64,000 nt of DNA from Trachythela sp. YZ-2020 (lineage: Eukaryota > Cnidaria > Anthozoa > Malacalcyonacea > Clavulariidae), in the NCBI GenBank assembly GCA_016169945.1, contig JADLSH010000162.1, positions 1,302,001 to 1,366,000 on the forward strand, written 5' to 3'. This document shows, in pieces, positions 37,701 to 48,710 of this stretch. The notes under the pieces are model-generated. The model searched no databases. It was not told where the DNA came from and saw nothing but the letters and a program-made list of their open reading frames with translations. Position numbers and translations under genes: made by a program. Within the stretch, counting starts at the first letter, position 1; each line of letters begins with the position of its first letter.

Positions 37701-37735
37701 CGGTTATAACACAATAATTTCTCCTCGCCAGACAT
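31242..37735 (-). CDS. CHORDC1: CHORD and CS domain co-chaperone (CHORDC1/Morgana-like), 13 exons
   Basis: The exons (minus) are 37735-37660, 37482-37433, 36939-36883, 36426-36349, 35815-35751, 35551-35457, 35205-35144, 34942-34872, 33922-33817, 33363-33338, 32944-32848, 32098-32036 and 31352-31242. All introns are GT..AG with consistent phases. The CDS is 957 nt (318 aa); the human protein is about 332 aa. CHORD1 (residues 9-70) shows CYNRGCG, HHPGMPVFHDALK, GWSCC and DFTEFL; CHORD2 (154-217) shows TCKNNAC, CKYHPGSPVFHEG, FWSCC and DFDEFL. The CS domain (about 229-310) has ISVYAKL, LVFGNSSKFDLDIKLHG and TKVEIKLRKK and ends near NWPRLEL. CHORDs bind zinc; the known family role is as an HSP90 co-chaperone in the cytoplasm. 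No break was seen. The introns carry a 114 bp repeat array (32.2-32.7 kb) and a large GCT/GTT microsatellite (34.0-34.8 kb). Confidence 0.95.
31701..31740. repeat. Perfect 17 bp stem hairpin
   Basis: CGCTACTCGCTATCTAT, a 6 nt loop (CGACGA), then the exact reverse complement. It lies in the CHORDC1-like last intron. Function unknown; there is no T-run that would suggest a Pol III terminator. Confidence 0.85.
32187..32735 (+). repeat. 114 bp tandem repeat array A (five units)
   Basis: The unit holds TACTGGATAGCTCTATCAG, CTAGAGGTCCAGTAAG and GATCCAGTGTTACTACAGG, with a period of 114 bp measured between GGATAGCTC starts (32207, 32321, 32435). It sits in an intron of the CHORDC1-like gene. Confidence 0.95.
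33097..33158. repeat. (AAAC)n microsatellite
   Basis: About 15 AAAC units with one GACA interruption, in a CHORDC1-like intron. Confidence 0.95.
33440..33725. repeat. Two decayed Penelope-like terminal motifs
   Basis: Contains TACAACAAGAACTTCGACGT at about 33451 and GATGAAGGGCCTTCGCTCGA at about 33673. The order AGATGA, a GGGC..GCTC stem, then GAAA, then GTCGAAG-like sequence resembles the hammerhead-ribozyme region of Penelope-like elements. The catalytic core is imperfect. Related copies lie near the centre of the giant inverted repeat and at about 60118-60175. Confidence 0.45.
34000..34785. repeat. GCT/GTT/GCC trinucleotide microsatellite block
   Basis: About 0.8 kb of mixed GCT, GTT and GCC triplets inside the CHORDC1-like intron between exons 8 and 9. 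It creates long Leu/Ala-, Cys- or Gln/Asn-rich ORFs on both strands that are artefacts of composition. Confidence 0.95.
34984..35330. mobile_element. TTAA-bounded short repeats, three partial copies
   Basis: Fragments with AAAATCATCTGGC, GTAGGGTGCATCTGGGCACA and TAATGGGTTAA, then TTAACCCATTAACTGGCAG, then CCATTAACTGGCAGCACCCT. The ends TTAACCCATTA / TAATGGGTTAA resemble a piggyBac insertion (TTAA plus CCC..GGG). Confidence 0.7.
35583..35712. repeat. AACTTGTTGACAAGTT-type palindromic repeat
   Basis: Overlapping inverted words such as AACTTGTTAACAAGTTGTTG and GACAACTTGTCAACAAGTTA. Same family at 46314-46640 and 51335-51445. Confidence 0.85.
35893..36143. mobile_element. TTAA-bounded short repeat, two complete copies
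   Basis: Two units of about 110 bp (35895-36004 and 36030-36142). Each runs from CCATTAACTGGCAGT through ACCACTGA.GAGTAAAAT, GGCGTTAG and GTAGGG..CATCTGGG to CTAATGGGTTAA. They are separated by AACAAGAAACACTGGCAG, which also separates the pair near 35055. Confidence 0.8.
36519..36689. mobile_element. 171 bp TAA-flanked MITE
   Basis: The termini are AGGTAGGTTCACAC and GTGTGAACGTACCT, with inner inverted GCGATTTGTCGGGCCGATTT. TAA lies at 36516-36518 and 36690-36692. PIF/Harbinger-type by target duplication. In an intron of the CHORDC1-like gene. Confidence 0.85.
36711..36779 (-). other. tRNA-Phe-like pseudogene or SINE head
   Basis: Read on the minus strand: CTGTAGCTCTGTTGGCAGAG (A-box/D-arm like) then CATTGCACTGAAATCGCAGG, where the anticodon loop would carry GAA (Phe). 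The T-arm/B-box is degenerate (GCAGGTGCCAGAC in place of GGTTCGA), so not a functional tRNA. It lies inside a CHORDC1-like intron. Confidence 0.6.
37073..37244. mobile_element. TTAA-bounded short repeat, one complete head-to-head unit
   Basis: Begins ATTAACCCATTAGCTTGCAA and ends GCAAGCTAATGGGTTTA. The two halves are near-inverted copies of the unit at 35895-36142, so this copy is a foldback form. Confidence 0.8.
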
Positions 37736-38430
<695 letters not shown>

Positions 38431-41400
38431 ATGACCGAGGACGCGGTAACAGCGAAAAGGAATTTGTATTGTGTAATCTGTTTTACTAAATTCACCTCAA
38501 AACGCCCGGAGTATATTCCACGGAATTTGAATTGTGCTCACACGTATTGTACAGGTATTTGACTACGTTTTTATGAAGTTAGATTAATAGACAACGTTCC
38601 AATGATTACTTTAATATAGGAATATTGGTGCATATTATGAGTGTTCGATTCTAATGAGTAATGAGAATTTGATACATTTGAAATTCGCCTAGCACTTGTA
38701 TATCAGTGATATGATAGACTCTTTCAAAGTTTATATATTTGAAATTGTTTTCAATAATACAATACGCTTTATAGACAGACAAAAGCCACAACTTATTGCT
38801 TCAAATTTATACTATACAGTACTTAATCCTGAAATTCCCTCGATCAAGTGAGCGCGATTTAAAAAGTCCATACCAAACACCGCGTAAATGCCTCTACACG
38901 TCGAGAGAGAACAGTTACGTTTAGAACAGATAGAGCTACCCAGTATAAATAAAGTTAGTTTAGTTTAGGTTTCCTCCTGTAGTAACATTGAATCAATAAG
39001 AGATGGCTCTTACTGGACCTCTAGGAAGAACAGTTTAGAACTGATAGAGATATCCAGTATAAATATAGTTAGTTTAGTTTAGGTTTCCTCCTGTAGTAAC
39101 ACTGGATCAATAAGAGATGATCCTTACTGGACCTCTAGGGAGAACAGTTTAGAACTGATAGAGCTATCCAGTATGAATAAAGTTAGTTTAGTTTAGGTTT
39201 CCTCCTGTAGTAACACTGGATCAATAAGAGATGATCCTTACTGGACCTCTAGGAAGAACAGTTTAGAACTGATAGAGCTATCCAGTATGAATAAAGTTAG
39301 TTTAGTTTAGGTTTCCTCCTGTAGTAACACTGGATCATTAAGAGATGATCCTTACTGGATCTCTAGAGAGAACAGTTTACTTAGAACTGATAGAGCTCCT
39401 GTCCTGTAGCAACACTGCATGAATAAAAACGAAATGGCCTTAACTGGAGCTCTAGGGGGACACGAGTTATCATTCTTACCTTGATATGGCCGGACAAGCA
39501 CTATAATCGACATCAATTTTGAAACTGCCTTAAAAGGCGACTGTATTACTCTATTTTTCGTAGGTTGTTTGCTGAAACTTCAAGAATACCAAGGCGACGT
39601 TTTAGAATGCCCGCGATGTAAAGTGCGTTCCTTACTTCCTCTGAACGGTGTGCTAGGCTTACAGAAGAACTATGATCTGTTAATGGCCGCCATGGAAACC
39701 TGCGAAGCCGACCAAGAACTGTGTAACTTTTGTATCAGGAAACTTGTCTATCCCCCACGAACTGTAACACTAAACTGCCGGGATTGTGGGGTTTTGTTCT
39801 GTGGACTGTGTTCTGATGAAATTCACAAGCAGTTAGAGTTTCGAACGCATAATATATGTCTTGCAAGCGCGGAAAGTGACGTAAATGGGAACGAAGTGAA
39901 ACCAACACGGCCTCAGTCTAGTGTTGTGTCAAGGAAAGGGTCAGGTAGACCTACTTTAAAAAGATATAACAGTTCGTTAGACGTGTTACCAGGTTAGTAA
40001 TAACGTAAGAATGTATTCAAACTTCGCAACTGACCATTTGGTTTCCGCCATTTTGGATGGCAAATTTCACTGGGCAAATTCAAACTGATTAATTTAAAGT
40101 GAAATCCAACATGGCTGACATTAATACGTACGCCAATTTTCCTTAATAACTCGAGTTCTAGACATGCTAAAACAACAAACTATACACCAAAACACTCCTC
40201 GTTGTTCAAGGATTCTAGCGAGTATAGCTTGTTTTTTAACTCCCAGTTTTTCACAAGATATGTAAGCGATTAATAAATTAACTAATTGACTATCTAATTC
40301 ACTAATTTACGACCATGCAACCAACCAAACTAATTAATTAAACAAGCAAACAACTAAATAACTAACTAACTTTTTAACTAACTTTATAACTAACTACCTT
40401 TTTAACTAACTAATTTCCACAGAATGTGATGAACACGGTGAAAAACTAAAGCTCTACTGCAACGAATGTAAGATGGTGTGTTGTACTTTCTGCCAGATCG
40501 AAGGCAAGCACAAAAATCACAAAATACTCCATATACACGAAGCGGAGGACCTCGACAAGAGAGGCTTGTCTCGTCTACAGCAAAAAGTCGACGAATATGG
40601 CGAGAAATTTATAAAATCTCGCAGCGATGTGCAAAAGGCGATCGAAGAGACGAAAAGAAACGATATTCGAGTCCAGGATATTGTCAGGAGGTATTTTCGT
40701 GAGTTGAGAATGGCGATCGAGCATGGTGAGAAAATTATTTTGGAGGAAGTTGATAAACGGAATAAAACCACTTTGAGATCGCTTAACGAACAATTGAGGT
40801 ATAATTATATAGCTGCTCTTGAAGGCCGAACCAGTCCCAAATCATCATACATTGTTGGGTATGAGAAACTGTTCTTATTAGAAAGGTGTCTGTATTAGAG
40901 TGGTGTCTGTATTAGAGAGGTGTCTGTATTAGAGAGGTGTCCCTATTAGAGAGGTGTCCCTATTAGAGAGGTGTCCGTATTAGAGAGGTGTCCGTATTAG
41001 AGAGGTGTCCCTATTAGAGAGGTGTCCCTATTAGAGAGGTGTCCGTATTAGAGAGGTGTCCGTATTAGAAAGGCGTCCTTATTAGAGAGATGTCCGTATT
41101 AGAGAGGTGTCCGTATTAGAGAGGTGTCCGTATTAGAGGCAGTATTTCCTAACCAATTATTGTATTGTATTTGCAGTTCAATGATTGAAATTTCAAGCCG
41201 TGCAAAAACGGCCAGTCGAAGATGTGACGAAATTTTAAGTCTGGATTATTTTGACTTGATGGATGTCAAAAAGGATGTTGAAAACGATGTGAAGAATGTT
41301 CTTAAGGTGGAATGTAGAACCGTGCCTTGTGCTTCGTCCAAACTACAATGTCAGTTTCCGAATCATGAAACATTACTCAATGAACTTAGAACATGTGCGA

Positions 41401-42677
41401 AAATTGTTACAGGTGGAGTGAAATATTTCTCAATATGTTTTATAATACCATACCATACCACACACCATACCATACCATACCGTCACCAAACCACACCATA
41501 CCATCTAAAGTACTACTAAGTGTTATTAATCCCAATTTATTCCTATCTACTGCATTTCAGTTCCAGATGCACCAGTCCAGTTAAGTTGCAAACTAATTGA
41601 ACCAACTGTCGTATCAATCCAATGGAGTCCGCCTCCCACAAGCCCGTTTATCTACCCAGTACAAGAATACATCCTACAGAGTAACACAGGTAAGACTCGT
41701 GCATAACCGAACTTTATTTATTCTGGATAGCTCTATTAGTTCTAAACTGTTCTTCCTAGAGGTCCAATAAGAGTCATCTCTTATTGATCCAGTGTTACTA
41801 CAGGAGGAAACCTAAACTAAACTAACTTTATTTATACTGGATAGCTCTATCAGTTCTAAACTGTTCTCCCTAGAGGTCCAGTAAGAGTCATCTCTTATTG
41901 ATCCAGTGTTACTACAGGAGGAAACCTAAACTAAACTAACTTTATTTATACTGGATATCTCTATCAGTTCTAAACTGTTCTCCCTAGAGGTCCAGTAAGA
42001 GTTATCTCTTATTGATCCAGTATTACTACAGGAGGAAACCTAAACTAAACTAACTTTATTTATACTGGATAGCTCTATCAGTTCTGAACTGTTCTTCCTA
42101 GGGGTCCAATAAGAGTCATCTCTTATTGATCCAGTGTTACTACAGGAGGAAACCTAAACTAAACTAACTTTATATACTGGATAGCTCTATCAATTCCAAA
42201 CTGTTCTCCCTAGAGGTCCAGTAAGGGTCATCTCTTATTGATCCAGTGTTACTACAAGAGGAAACCTAAACTTAACTAACTTTATTTATACTGGATAGCT
42301 CTATCAGTTGTAAACTGTTCTCCCTGGAGGTCCAGTAAGAGCCATCTCTTACGAGCTAAGTACATTTGATATTCAGACAACTCCATATTAACTGTAATTA
42401 ACAAAAATCTAACATTTTCCGCTTTATTCACAATTTAGGAGAAGACAATGAATTTGTGAATGTATATAAAGGCAGTTCAACAAGTGTGTCGGTCAGTACC
42501 CAAGATGGCAGTATTCTCAGTGATGTGAAATGCAAGCCAAATACACAACTAAATAGACTAGAAAATCGCGTACAATTTCGCGTCGCTGCCATTAATATTA
42601 TTGGAGAGAGTTTGTGGAGTTCGCCGTTTGCCATACGAGTGCCTGGACACGAAAGCGGTGCCAGCGCTGGGCAGTGA
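38431..42677 (+). CDS. TRIM-type RING/B-box protein with FN3 domain, 6 exons
   Basis: The exons are 38431-38554, 39564-39992, 40423-40798, 41177-41412, 41561-41689 and 42439-42677. All introns are GT..AG, and the CDS is 1533 nt (510 aa). The RING is split by intron 1: C14, C17, C35, H37, C40, C43, C57 and C60 give a complete C3HC4 set. B-box 1 lies at about 95-135 (CNFC..CRDCGVLFCGLCSDEIH) and B-box 2 at about 186-217 (CDEH..CNECKMVCCTFC..H). A coiled coil follows (about 225-330, then a COS-like segment). An FN3 domain starts at about 389 (VPDAPVQLSC) and ends RVAAINIIGESLWSSPFAIR. The protein stops shortly after, without the SPRY domain found in MID/TRIM9-type relatives. Likely an E3 ubiquitin ligase. 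It is divergent from the CHORDC1-like gene. Confidence 0.93.
38920..39475 (-). repeat. 114 bp tandem repeat array B (about five units, minus orientation)
   Basis: Reverse-complement copies of the array A unit (CTTACTGGACCTCTAGG, CTGATAGAG..ATCCAGTAT), in TRIM intron 1. Confidence 0.95.
40878..41139. repeat. 17 bp minisatellite
   Basis: About 15 copies of GTATTAGAGAGGTGTCC with substitutions, in TRIM intron 3 directly after the exon 3 donor region. A related single word lies near 45935-45955. Confidence 0.95.
41446..41512. repeat. CCATA-type simple repeat
   Basis: Irregular ACCATACCAT pentamers in TRIM intron 4. Confidence 0.85.
41700..42350 (+). repeat. 114 bp tandem repeat array C (about six units)
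   Basis: Same unit as array A, plus orientation, filling most of TRIM intron 5, which splits the FN3 domain. Confidence 0.95.
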
Positions 42678-42741
42678 GCGCAATATATATTACTGGAGTG
42701 TTGTTTTGTATACTGCCGGAATATGGAATTAGCCTTTCTCG

Positions 42742-42894
42742 CGCCATGCGACCAGCCTTGTCCGCCATTTTGGGTGTCAAAATGACAAAAAGCGAATCTT
42801 TAGTTGACAAAATTCACGCCTTCGCTTGTTACCGTTCACTGTTCCGTGCAGTTTGCCACCTAAAAATGGCGGACCATGGCCTGGTCGCATGGCG
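42742..42894. mobile_element. 153 bp MITE downstream of the TRIM gene
   Basis: Starts CGCCATGCGACCAGCC and ends GGCCTGGTCGCATGGCG, with inner GTCCGCCATTTT inverted. It begins about 65 bp after the TRIM stop codon, so it may lie in the 3' UTR. Target duplication not clear. Confidence 0.75.
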
Positions 42895-43266
42895 TTAAAA
42901 ATGATATGAAAATTAGGAGAAACAATTTATTATATCATTATAGTTAAGTGTAATAAGTATCAATGTCTGACTCGATGTGAATTAAAAAAATTCTTATTCA
43001 TACAGATTAAAAATGATTGGACCCAAAATGGACCCAAATTTGTGCAAGATATCCTCATGAGACATTGTTTCCGTTCATTCAGATTTTCCCTTTAACGAAG
43101 TCATATCGTGTTCATTAGAGTGTGATTAACAAACACACTGGCTGAGATATTCTGTAAGCGTGTTCTAGTCAATGACAATACACAGTAAGGTTTTTGACCA
43201 TGTTCAAATCTTTAGACAGTCCTATTCACTCACTACTGCTACATTTCTCAAAAATATTCTCAGGAA

Positions 43267-45417
43267 TTACTCTTTTACAAATAATTTAATCGCATGTTCT
43301 TGGGTAAGGAATATCAGTTTTTCATTATTCAAATTCAAAATTGACTGGAGAAACGACTGCTGTGCATGATTCGCGGGCTTCTCGTAAGGGAGGCATATCA
43401 CTCCAAGTATCGCTGGGAAATCGTAATTTTCAACTGTGTTTCGCAAACTTCCTACCGCGACCAGGATCTCTGTGGTCATTTTAGAGGAGCAACCACTACT
43501 TGTATCGGAAACGAAAGAAATGACAGCGGAGCAACCACCTCTCCTCTGTCTCATCGCATTTAATGGCTTCGTTTCTCCTGACTGGGTGTTGTACATAATG
43601 ACGTTGTCTAACTCCTGATCTTCCTCATCTACACCTCCTAGCAACGTCACATTGCCACACTTATTGACCGTCGCCATTCCCTGCACTCGGTAAGGTAAAT
43701 TTGGCATTTTACTGAACTCTCTCGTAACAAGATCGTAAACCAAAACGTTGTCATTTGGGAGCAGAATTGTTGCTCCTCCAAAAATGAATATCTTATCGTT
43801 GACCAACTCTGCACCATGCCCTGCTCTTGGTTGCGGCATAGAAGACAAAATGTTGGTGGAATAAGGTGGAGTAAGAGGAACTTCGTAGATTTTGTCAGAA
43901 TTTCTTCCTTCATTGCCATTATGTCCACCGATTACAACCAACTTTCCATTATGAACGACTGTCCGATGACCAAGCAACGGGACAGGCAATCTCGCATCAG
44001 ATGCTCTCCATTTTAGAGGAGTTTCATTAAGATTTAAGGTTTCAATGGTGTCTGTCGCAGCAACTCCAGTATCACCACCACTGACAACAATTTCATTACC
44101 AACGACAACAGATGACATGCAAGAACGAGGAGTGTCCATTGGCGGTAGTTCGACCCATCTTTCCTCGCGAAATATGTACCCTTCTACAGAGATCAGGCTT
44201 TCTCCGCCTTCTCCGCGTCCGCCTAAAACAATTACATGTTGTGCTCCACTGGGTCCACTGGGTGCTGTCTGCGTGTGAGGTGCCGTGTTTGAACTTCCCA
44301 AAACCTTGCCTTCCACATTCCTTTCACCCAATAGAGACTCCGGTTTACTTTTTAATGCAATTTCACTATCCACTTTTAGTCCCTCAATTTGAAGCTCCAG
44401 TTCTGCTTTCTTTCGTTCCAATTTTATTTCCAATATCTGATGCTCCAGTTTTCTATGTTCGAATTTCATTCCCTTCACTGGACCTGGCATATTTCGTTGC
44501 GATTCGGCAAAAAACTCAAGTTCTGCGTGTCTTCGTTCTAATTCCATTTCCTCCGCTGAAGACTCCAGATATGTTTTCTCTTGTCCCAATTCCATTTCCT
44601 CCGCTAGAGACTTCAGTTCTGCTTTATTTCGTTTCAATATCACTTCCCTCAGCCGAAACACCCCATATACTTTCTTTTGTCCCAATTCCTTTTCCTCCGC
44701 TGAAGACTCCAGTTTTGCTTTCTTTTGTTTCAATTCCATTTCCTCCGCTAGAGACTTCAGTTCTGCTTTCTTTCGTTCTAATTTCATTTCCTCAGCTGAA
44801 GACTCCAGTTTTGCTTTCTTTTGTTTCAATTCCATTTCCTCCGCTAGAGACTTCAGTTCTGCTTTCTTTTGTTCCAATTCCTTTTCCTCCACTAAAGACT
44901 CCAGTTTTGCTACCTCTTGTTCCAATTCCTTTTCCACATCTGAAAACTCCAGTTTTTCTTTTTTTTGTTCCAATTTCATTTCCAACAGCAGAGACTCCAG
45001 ATATGCTTTCTCTTGTCCCAATTTCTTTTCCTCCGCTGAAGACTCCAGTTTTACTTCCTCTCGTTCCAATTTTATCCCCAACAGCCGAGACTCCAGTTTT
45101 GCTTTCTCTTGTTCCAATTCCTTGTCCACCTCTGAAAACTCCAGTTTTTCTTTTTCTTGTTCCAATTTCATTTCCAACAGCCGAGACTCCAGATATGCTT
45201 TCTCTCGTTCATTTTCCTCCGCTAGATACTTCAGTTCTGCTTTCTTTCGTTCTAGATCAAATTTCTTTACCAACAGCGGAGACTTCAGTTTTTGTTTTCG
45301 TTGTTCCAATTCCATTTCCTCAGCTGAAGACTCCAGATATGCTTTCTCTTGTCCCAATTCCTTTTCCTCCGCTGAAGACTCCAGTTTTGCTTTCCCTCCT
45401 TCATTGCTGGAAGCCAT
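43267..45417 (-). CDS. Charged-helix kelch protein, copy 1
   Basis: This is an intronless ORF of 716 codons. Residues 1 to about 345 are built from 16-residue repeats (e.g. KAELKSLAEEMELEQK, KAKLESSAEEKELGQE), Glu/Lys-rich and predicted to form one long helix. After a linker, about residues 400-660 form kelch blades: VIVLGGRGEGGE, IVVSGGDTG, LVVIGGHNGNEGRNSD, IFIFGGA, VTLLGGVDEE and a degenerate LVAVGS. Kelch propellers bind proteins; no BTB or BACK domain is visible, so this is not a standard KLHL adaptor. Compared with copy 2, one base is missing near 43414-43418. The other frame restores MPPLREARESCTAVV and a stop at about 43325, so the last ~50 codons are probably out of frame. The start is MASSNEGG, matching MAS in copy 2. 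Confidence 0.85.
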   Translation of the reverse strand: MASSNEGGKAKLESSAEEKELGQEKAYLESSAEEMELEQRKQKLKSPLLVKKFDLERKKAELKYLAEENEREKAYLESRLLEMKLEQEKEKLEFSEVDKELEQEKAKLESRLLGIKLEREEVKLESSAEEKKLGQEKAYLESLLLEMKLEQKKEKLEFSDVEKELEQEVAKLESLVEEKELEQKKAELKSLAEEMELKQKKAKLESSAEEMKLERKKAELKSLAEEMELKQKKAKLESSAEEKELGQKKVYGVFRLREVILKRNKAELKSLAEEMELGQEKTYLESSAEEMELERRHAELEFFAESQRNMPGPVKGMKFEHRKLEHQILEIKLERKKAELELQIEGLKVDSEIALKSKPESLLGERNVEGKVLGSSNTAPHTQTAPSGPSGAQHVIVLGGRGEGGESLISVEGYIFREERWVELPPMDTPRSCMSSVVVGNEIVVSGGDTGVAATDTIETLNLNETPLKWRASDARLPVPLLGHRTVVHNGKLVVIGGHNGNEGRNSDKIYEVPLTPPYSTNILSSMPQPRAGHGAELVNDKIFIFGGATILLPNDNVLVYDLVTREFSKMPNLPYRVQGMATVNKCGNVTLLGGVDEEDQELDNVIMYNTQSGETKPLNAMRQRRGGCSAVISFVSDTSSGCSSKMTTEILVAVGSLRNTVENYDFPAILGVICLPYEKPANHAQQSFLQSILNLNNEKLIFLTQEHAIKLFVKE

Positions 45418-47888
45418 GATTGAATATATTGGTTACTCTAAACCTAAAAACACTACATCTAATCAAAATCGCCTTAAAAATATTCAATAACAATGTTTTG
45501 ATGTGAAGCTGGTGAATGAAGCTAAAAAGCGTTGCGTACCTATTTTTACTGATTGATACACAGTCAATTTTACAGGAGGATTATGTCGTTTCAGTATACA
45601 GACTGCGAATCGATGCACATGCTGTGCCTAAATTAGTGAATAAGGCGTTGATGTTCGAGTTACAAACAACACACACACACAAAAAGTCCCCTCCCCCAAT
45701 CTTCATGTTAACCCTCCAGTAAACTATTTTGCCCCCCTCCCCAGTTGAGGTCCCTTTTGTCTAAAATATAAGCAGAAAGGTATTGATATTCCCACTACAA
45801 AACTTTGCTTTTATACCGATTTTTATATTGTTAATACCCCCCCCCCCCCCACCGACGTATTCTTAATAAGGGCCCTGCCGTGTTATAGAGGTTATTTACA
45901 AAAAATATATAGGAAAATTTTGTGATAGAAAAGTGTTCTTATTGAGAAAGGTGTCCAAACGGAGAGATGGTATAGTTTTTTAGTTTTTCTCTAATTAAAT
46001 ACATGATTTCATAAACAAGTTGGAATATTGGTGTCACAAGCTTGTGCAAATGGTTTGTTACTTTTAGCGGTCAAATATCCATGGGTTATAAGAATATGAT
46101 GTCATTTTATCCAGTATAAAAGTCTGAAACTTCTATCAAAGCTTACATAATATGCATTATCTCAACCATATTTATTCAACTGCAATTTTCTCCCAGTTAT
46201 CCTGACGTAAAACGCATCATTTGGATGTGCAGTCAACAAAATGAACTGGTTAAATTAAAATATTTTCCCTCAGAAATCATACGAATTTTTTCCTCCGTAA
46301 AAAAAGGCACAAGTTGTAACAAACCTGCAGCAGACTTGTACCATTGCTTTTTCAACAACTTGTTATCAGGATGTGTTCGCACTGCTTGTTCACAGTTTGT
46401 TGACAAGTTGTCAACGGCTTGTTGACAACTTGCTACAAGGTTGTTGACTGAACAGACTTGTTACAAGTTGTTCCAGCAACTTGTTATCGTCCTGCAATTC
46501 AACAACTTGTCATCGTCCTGAAATTCAACAACTTGTTAACAAGTTGTGAGTGACAACCTTGTAGCAACTTTATAAAACGACAACATTGTTACAACTTGTT
46601 GACAAGCTTGCTACAAGTCTGTTGCGAACACATCTTGTAGACAAGATGTGAGATTTTTACGTGTATAGAACGAATAGAGAATAGTGCATTTAACCAATAC
46701 AAACCCAAGTATTTCTTATAATGTGATGTAAAGGCAGTAAAGCAGCTCAGAAACAGCTTTAATGTGATGAAGACATAACAACATTCCTGCATTTATTATC
46801 ATTGACCTTATCTAATTTGATGCAACACTCATATGTTGCACTTTTCTACACTGTCGCTGATCAATATACAAATAGCATAACTGATATAAAGCAACAACTT
46901 TACCAGAAATTATATCGTAAACTTACCTACCAAAACCAACCCAAAAACTCAGAGTCTTAGAGTCAGTGCATAGCAGAATTTAGTTTCGTTTTGTCGAACA
47001 GCTTGAATTCATATTTTGCTGGAAGAAGATTTGCAATTGTTAGATTTAAACTTTCATCTCTGTAGTCTATTTCAAATGAACTAAACTCTAAACATCTTTC
47101 AAGTGAGAATTCAAGTGCCAATGGTCTCAATGATAGTACAAAATAAATAATATAAAATACGGAAACATAGTACATTGATTTCGACAACAGCTTAATTAAT
47201 CTATTAAGGCTACGTGCTTAAGTATTTCATTATTGGAAACTTCTTTCATACAATTGCTGAAAGGGCTTAATTCGATACTGCTGTTATGAATTTCTAATGA
47301 TTCAATCGAGGTCAACGTAATAAATGATAAAACGTACACATTTTACAGATAATATTTGTCGTCGTTAAAATATTCCCTGCGGTTTGCATGATAGAAAGAG
47401 ATTAGGTATGGCAATTTATAACGGTGATTTTAACTTCATATTGTCTTCTTTGACAAAGTTCATTCAAATCAGCTATAACATAGGTAAACATTTACAAGAA
47501 ATTTCTTACCAAATTCAGTTTTGAGTCAACAGATCTCTTTTAAATCTCTCGGCTTCGCAGGAACGCCTTCTATCATAACAATTGTAGAAAATTTGCAATC
47601 TCAAAATTAGATCACACAACTCATGACCATTGAGCCGTACATCCTCTGCGGGGGCGAACAGACTGTATCACAGACTATTATATTTGCTGTTAATTAACTT
47701 TGTCACGCTTATATAGTATAACTTCCTCTCGAATAAAGACAACGATTGAGTGTTCTATATATGCTGAAGACGTATTACCCGTCTGAACCACTGTTTGAAG
47801 CAGGGCGCTTATGTAGTATATTGAGTTTATATGTTATAAGCTACATGTGTCGTTTCGCTCGCTTCAATAACTTCTGATTTTGGTAGTC
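45418..47888. other. Intergenic part of duplication unit 1
   Basis: No gene recognised. Contains the conserved kelch 5' flank, a poly-C run at about 45837-45851, the palindromic repeat at 46314-46640 and AT-rich sequence shared with 51900-52800. A short relic of the LINE-related insertion lies at 47625-47690. Confidence 0.6.
46314..46640. repeat. ACAACTTGTTGACAAG palindromic repeat cluster
   Basis: Dense overlapping copies of ACAACTTGTTGACAAGTTGT-type words on both strands. The part after about 46530 is duplicated at 51335-51445. Confidence 0.9.
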
Positions 47889-48195
47889 ATAAATGTTTGC
47901 AGGACCAATGGAAGTAAAATCCAAAGATTTGAGTCGACATCGCAAAAGCAGACAAAGCCATTTCGTAAGCAGACAATGCCATCGGAAAAGCAGAAATTGC
48001 CTGAAGTAGTCATAGAAGTCAGAGAAGCGTCAAGTAGGTCTACGGCTGTCACCCTTGTCATCCTGGGATCTAAAGGATATTGTTTTAGACGGACGTGGTC
48101 ATGGAGAAGAAGCCTCGAGTCTGTCGAAGTGTACAGGGATAGTCAGAAAAGGTGGATTGAGTTACCTTCAATGGACATACAGAAAATACAGGAAC
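47889..48195 (+). pseudogene. 5' fragment of a plus-strand kelch gene, unit 1
   Basis: Begins after a TTTGCAG acceptor-like site with GPMEVKSKD or, in another frame, KQTKPFRKQTMPSEKQKLPE, shared with 53640-53770. It then reads as a first kelch blade (DGRGHGEE, then in a shifted frame SLESVEVYRDSQKRWIELPS). The frame break and the abrupt end at the unit boundary mark it as a relic. Confidence 0.7.
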
Positions 48196-48710
48196 CGTTA
48201 AAATGCATACGTGTATTTTAATTATATGATTATTGAAAATGACGTTACAATTATGAAAATTATTAAAAACAATTATATCATTAAAAAGTATCAATGTCTG
48301 AATCAATGTTAATTAAAAAATTCTTATACATACAGATTAAATATGATTGGACCCAAAATGGGACCCTGTGACACAAATGCTACTTAATTAATGTACTTAT
48401 TTCATGTCCATACTCCTATGCGAAATAAATTTCACGAACGTTTGTGGATGCCATTTTTCCAGGACACGATACTGCATGTTTATTACAAATACAAAGTCAC
48501 ATTAGAATGTGATTAAACGCCCCACTGGTGGAGGTATGCAGCGTGTAAGTGAGTTCTAGTGAATGATATTACACAGTAAGGTTTTTAATCATGTTCAAAA
48601 CTATGAACATTCTTATTCACTAACTACCGTCGTATTTCTCTAATATATTCTCAGGAAATATTCTTTTACAAATCATTTCATCACATATTCTTTAGAAAAC
48701 AATATATTCA

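Larger units (their letters stand above)
42930..48180. repeat. Segmental duplication unit 1
   Basis: Unit 1 carries kelch gene 1, its conserved 5' flank (the same words after the start codon at 45420-45480 and 51080-51140), AT-rich intergenic sequence and the plus-strand kelch fragment at 47889. The same order recurs in 48270-53785. The copies share blocks such as GTATCAATGTCTGA and ATTGGACCCAAAATGG at their left ends. Confidence 0.85.

Noticed and set aside
44112..45419. 435-codon plus-strand ORF opposite kelch copy 1
   Set aside because: Same repeat shadow as above.
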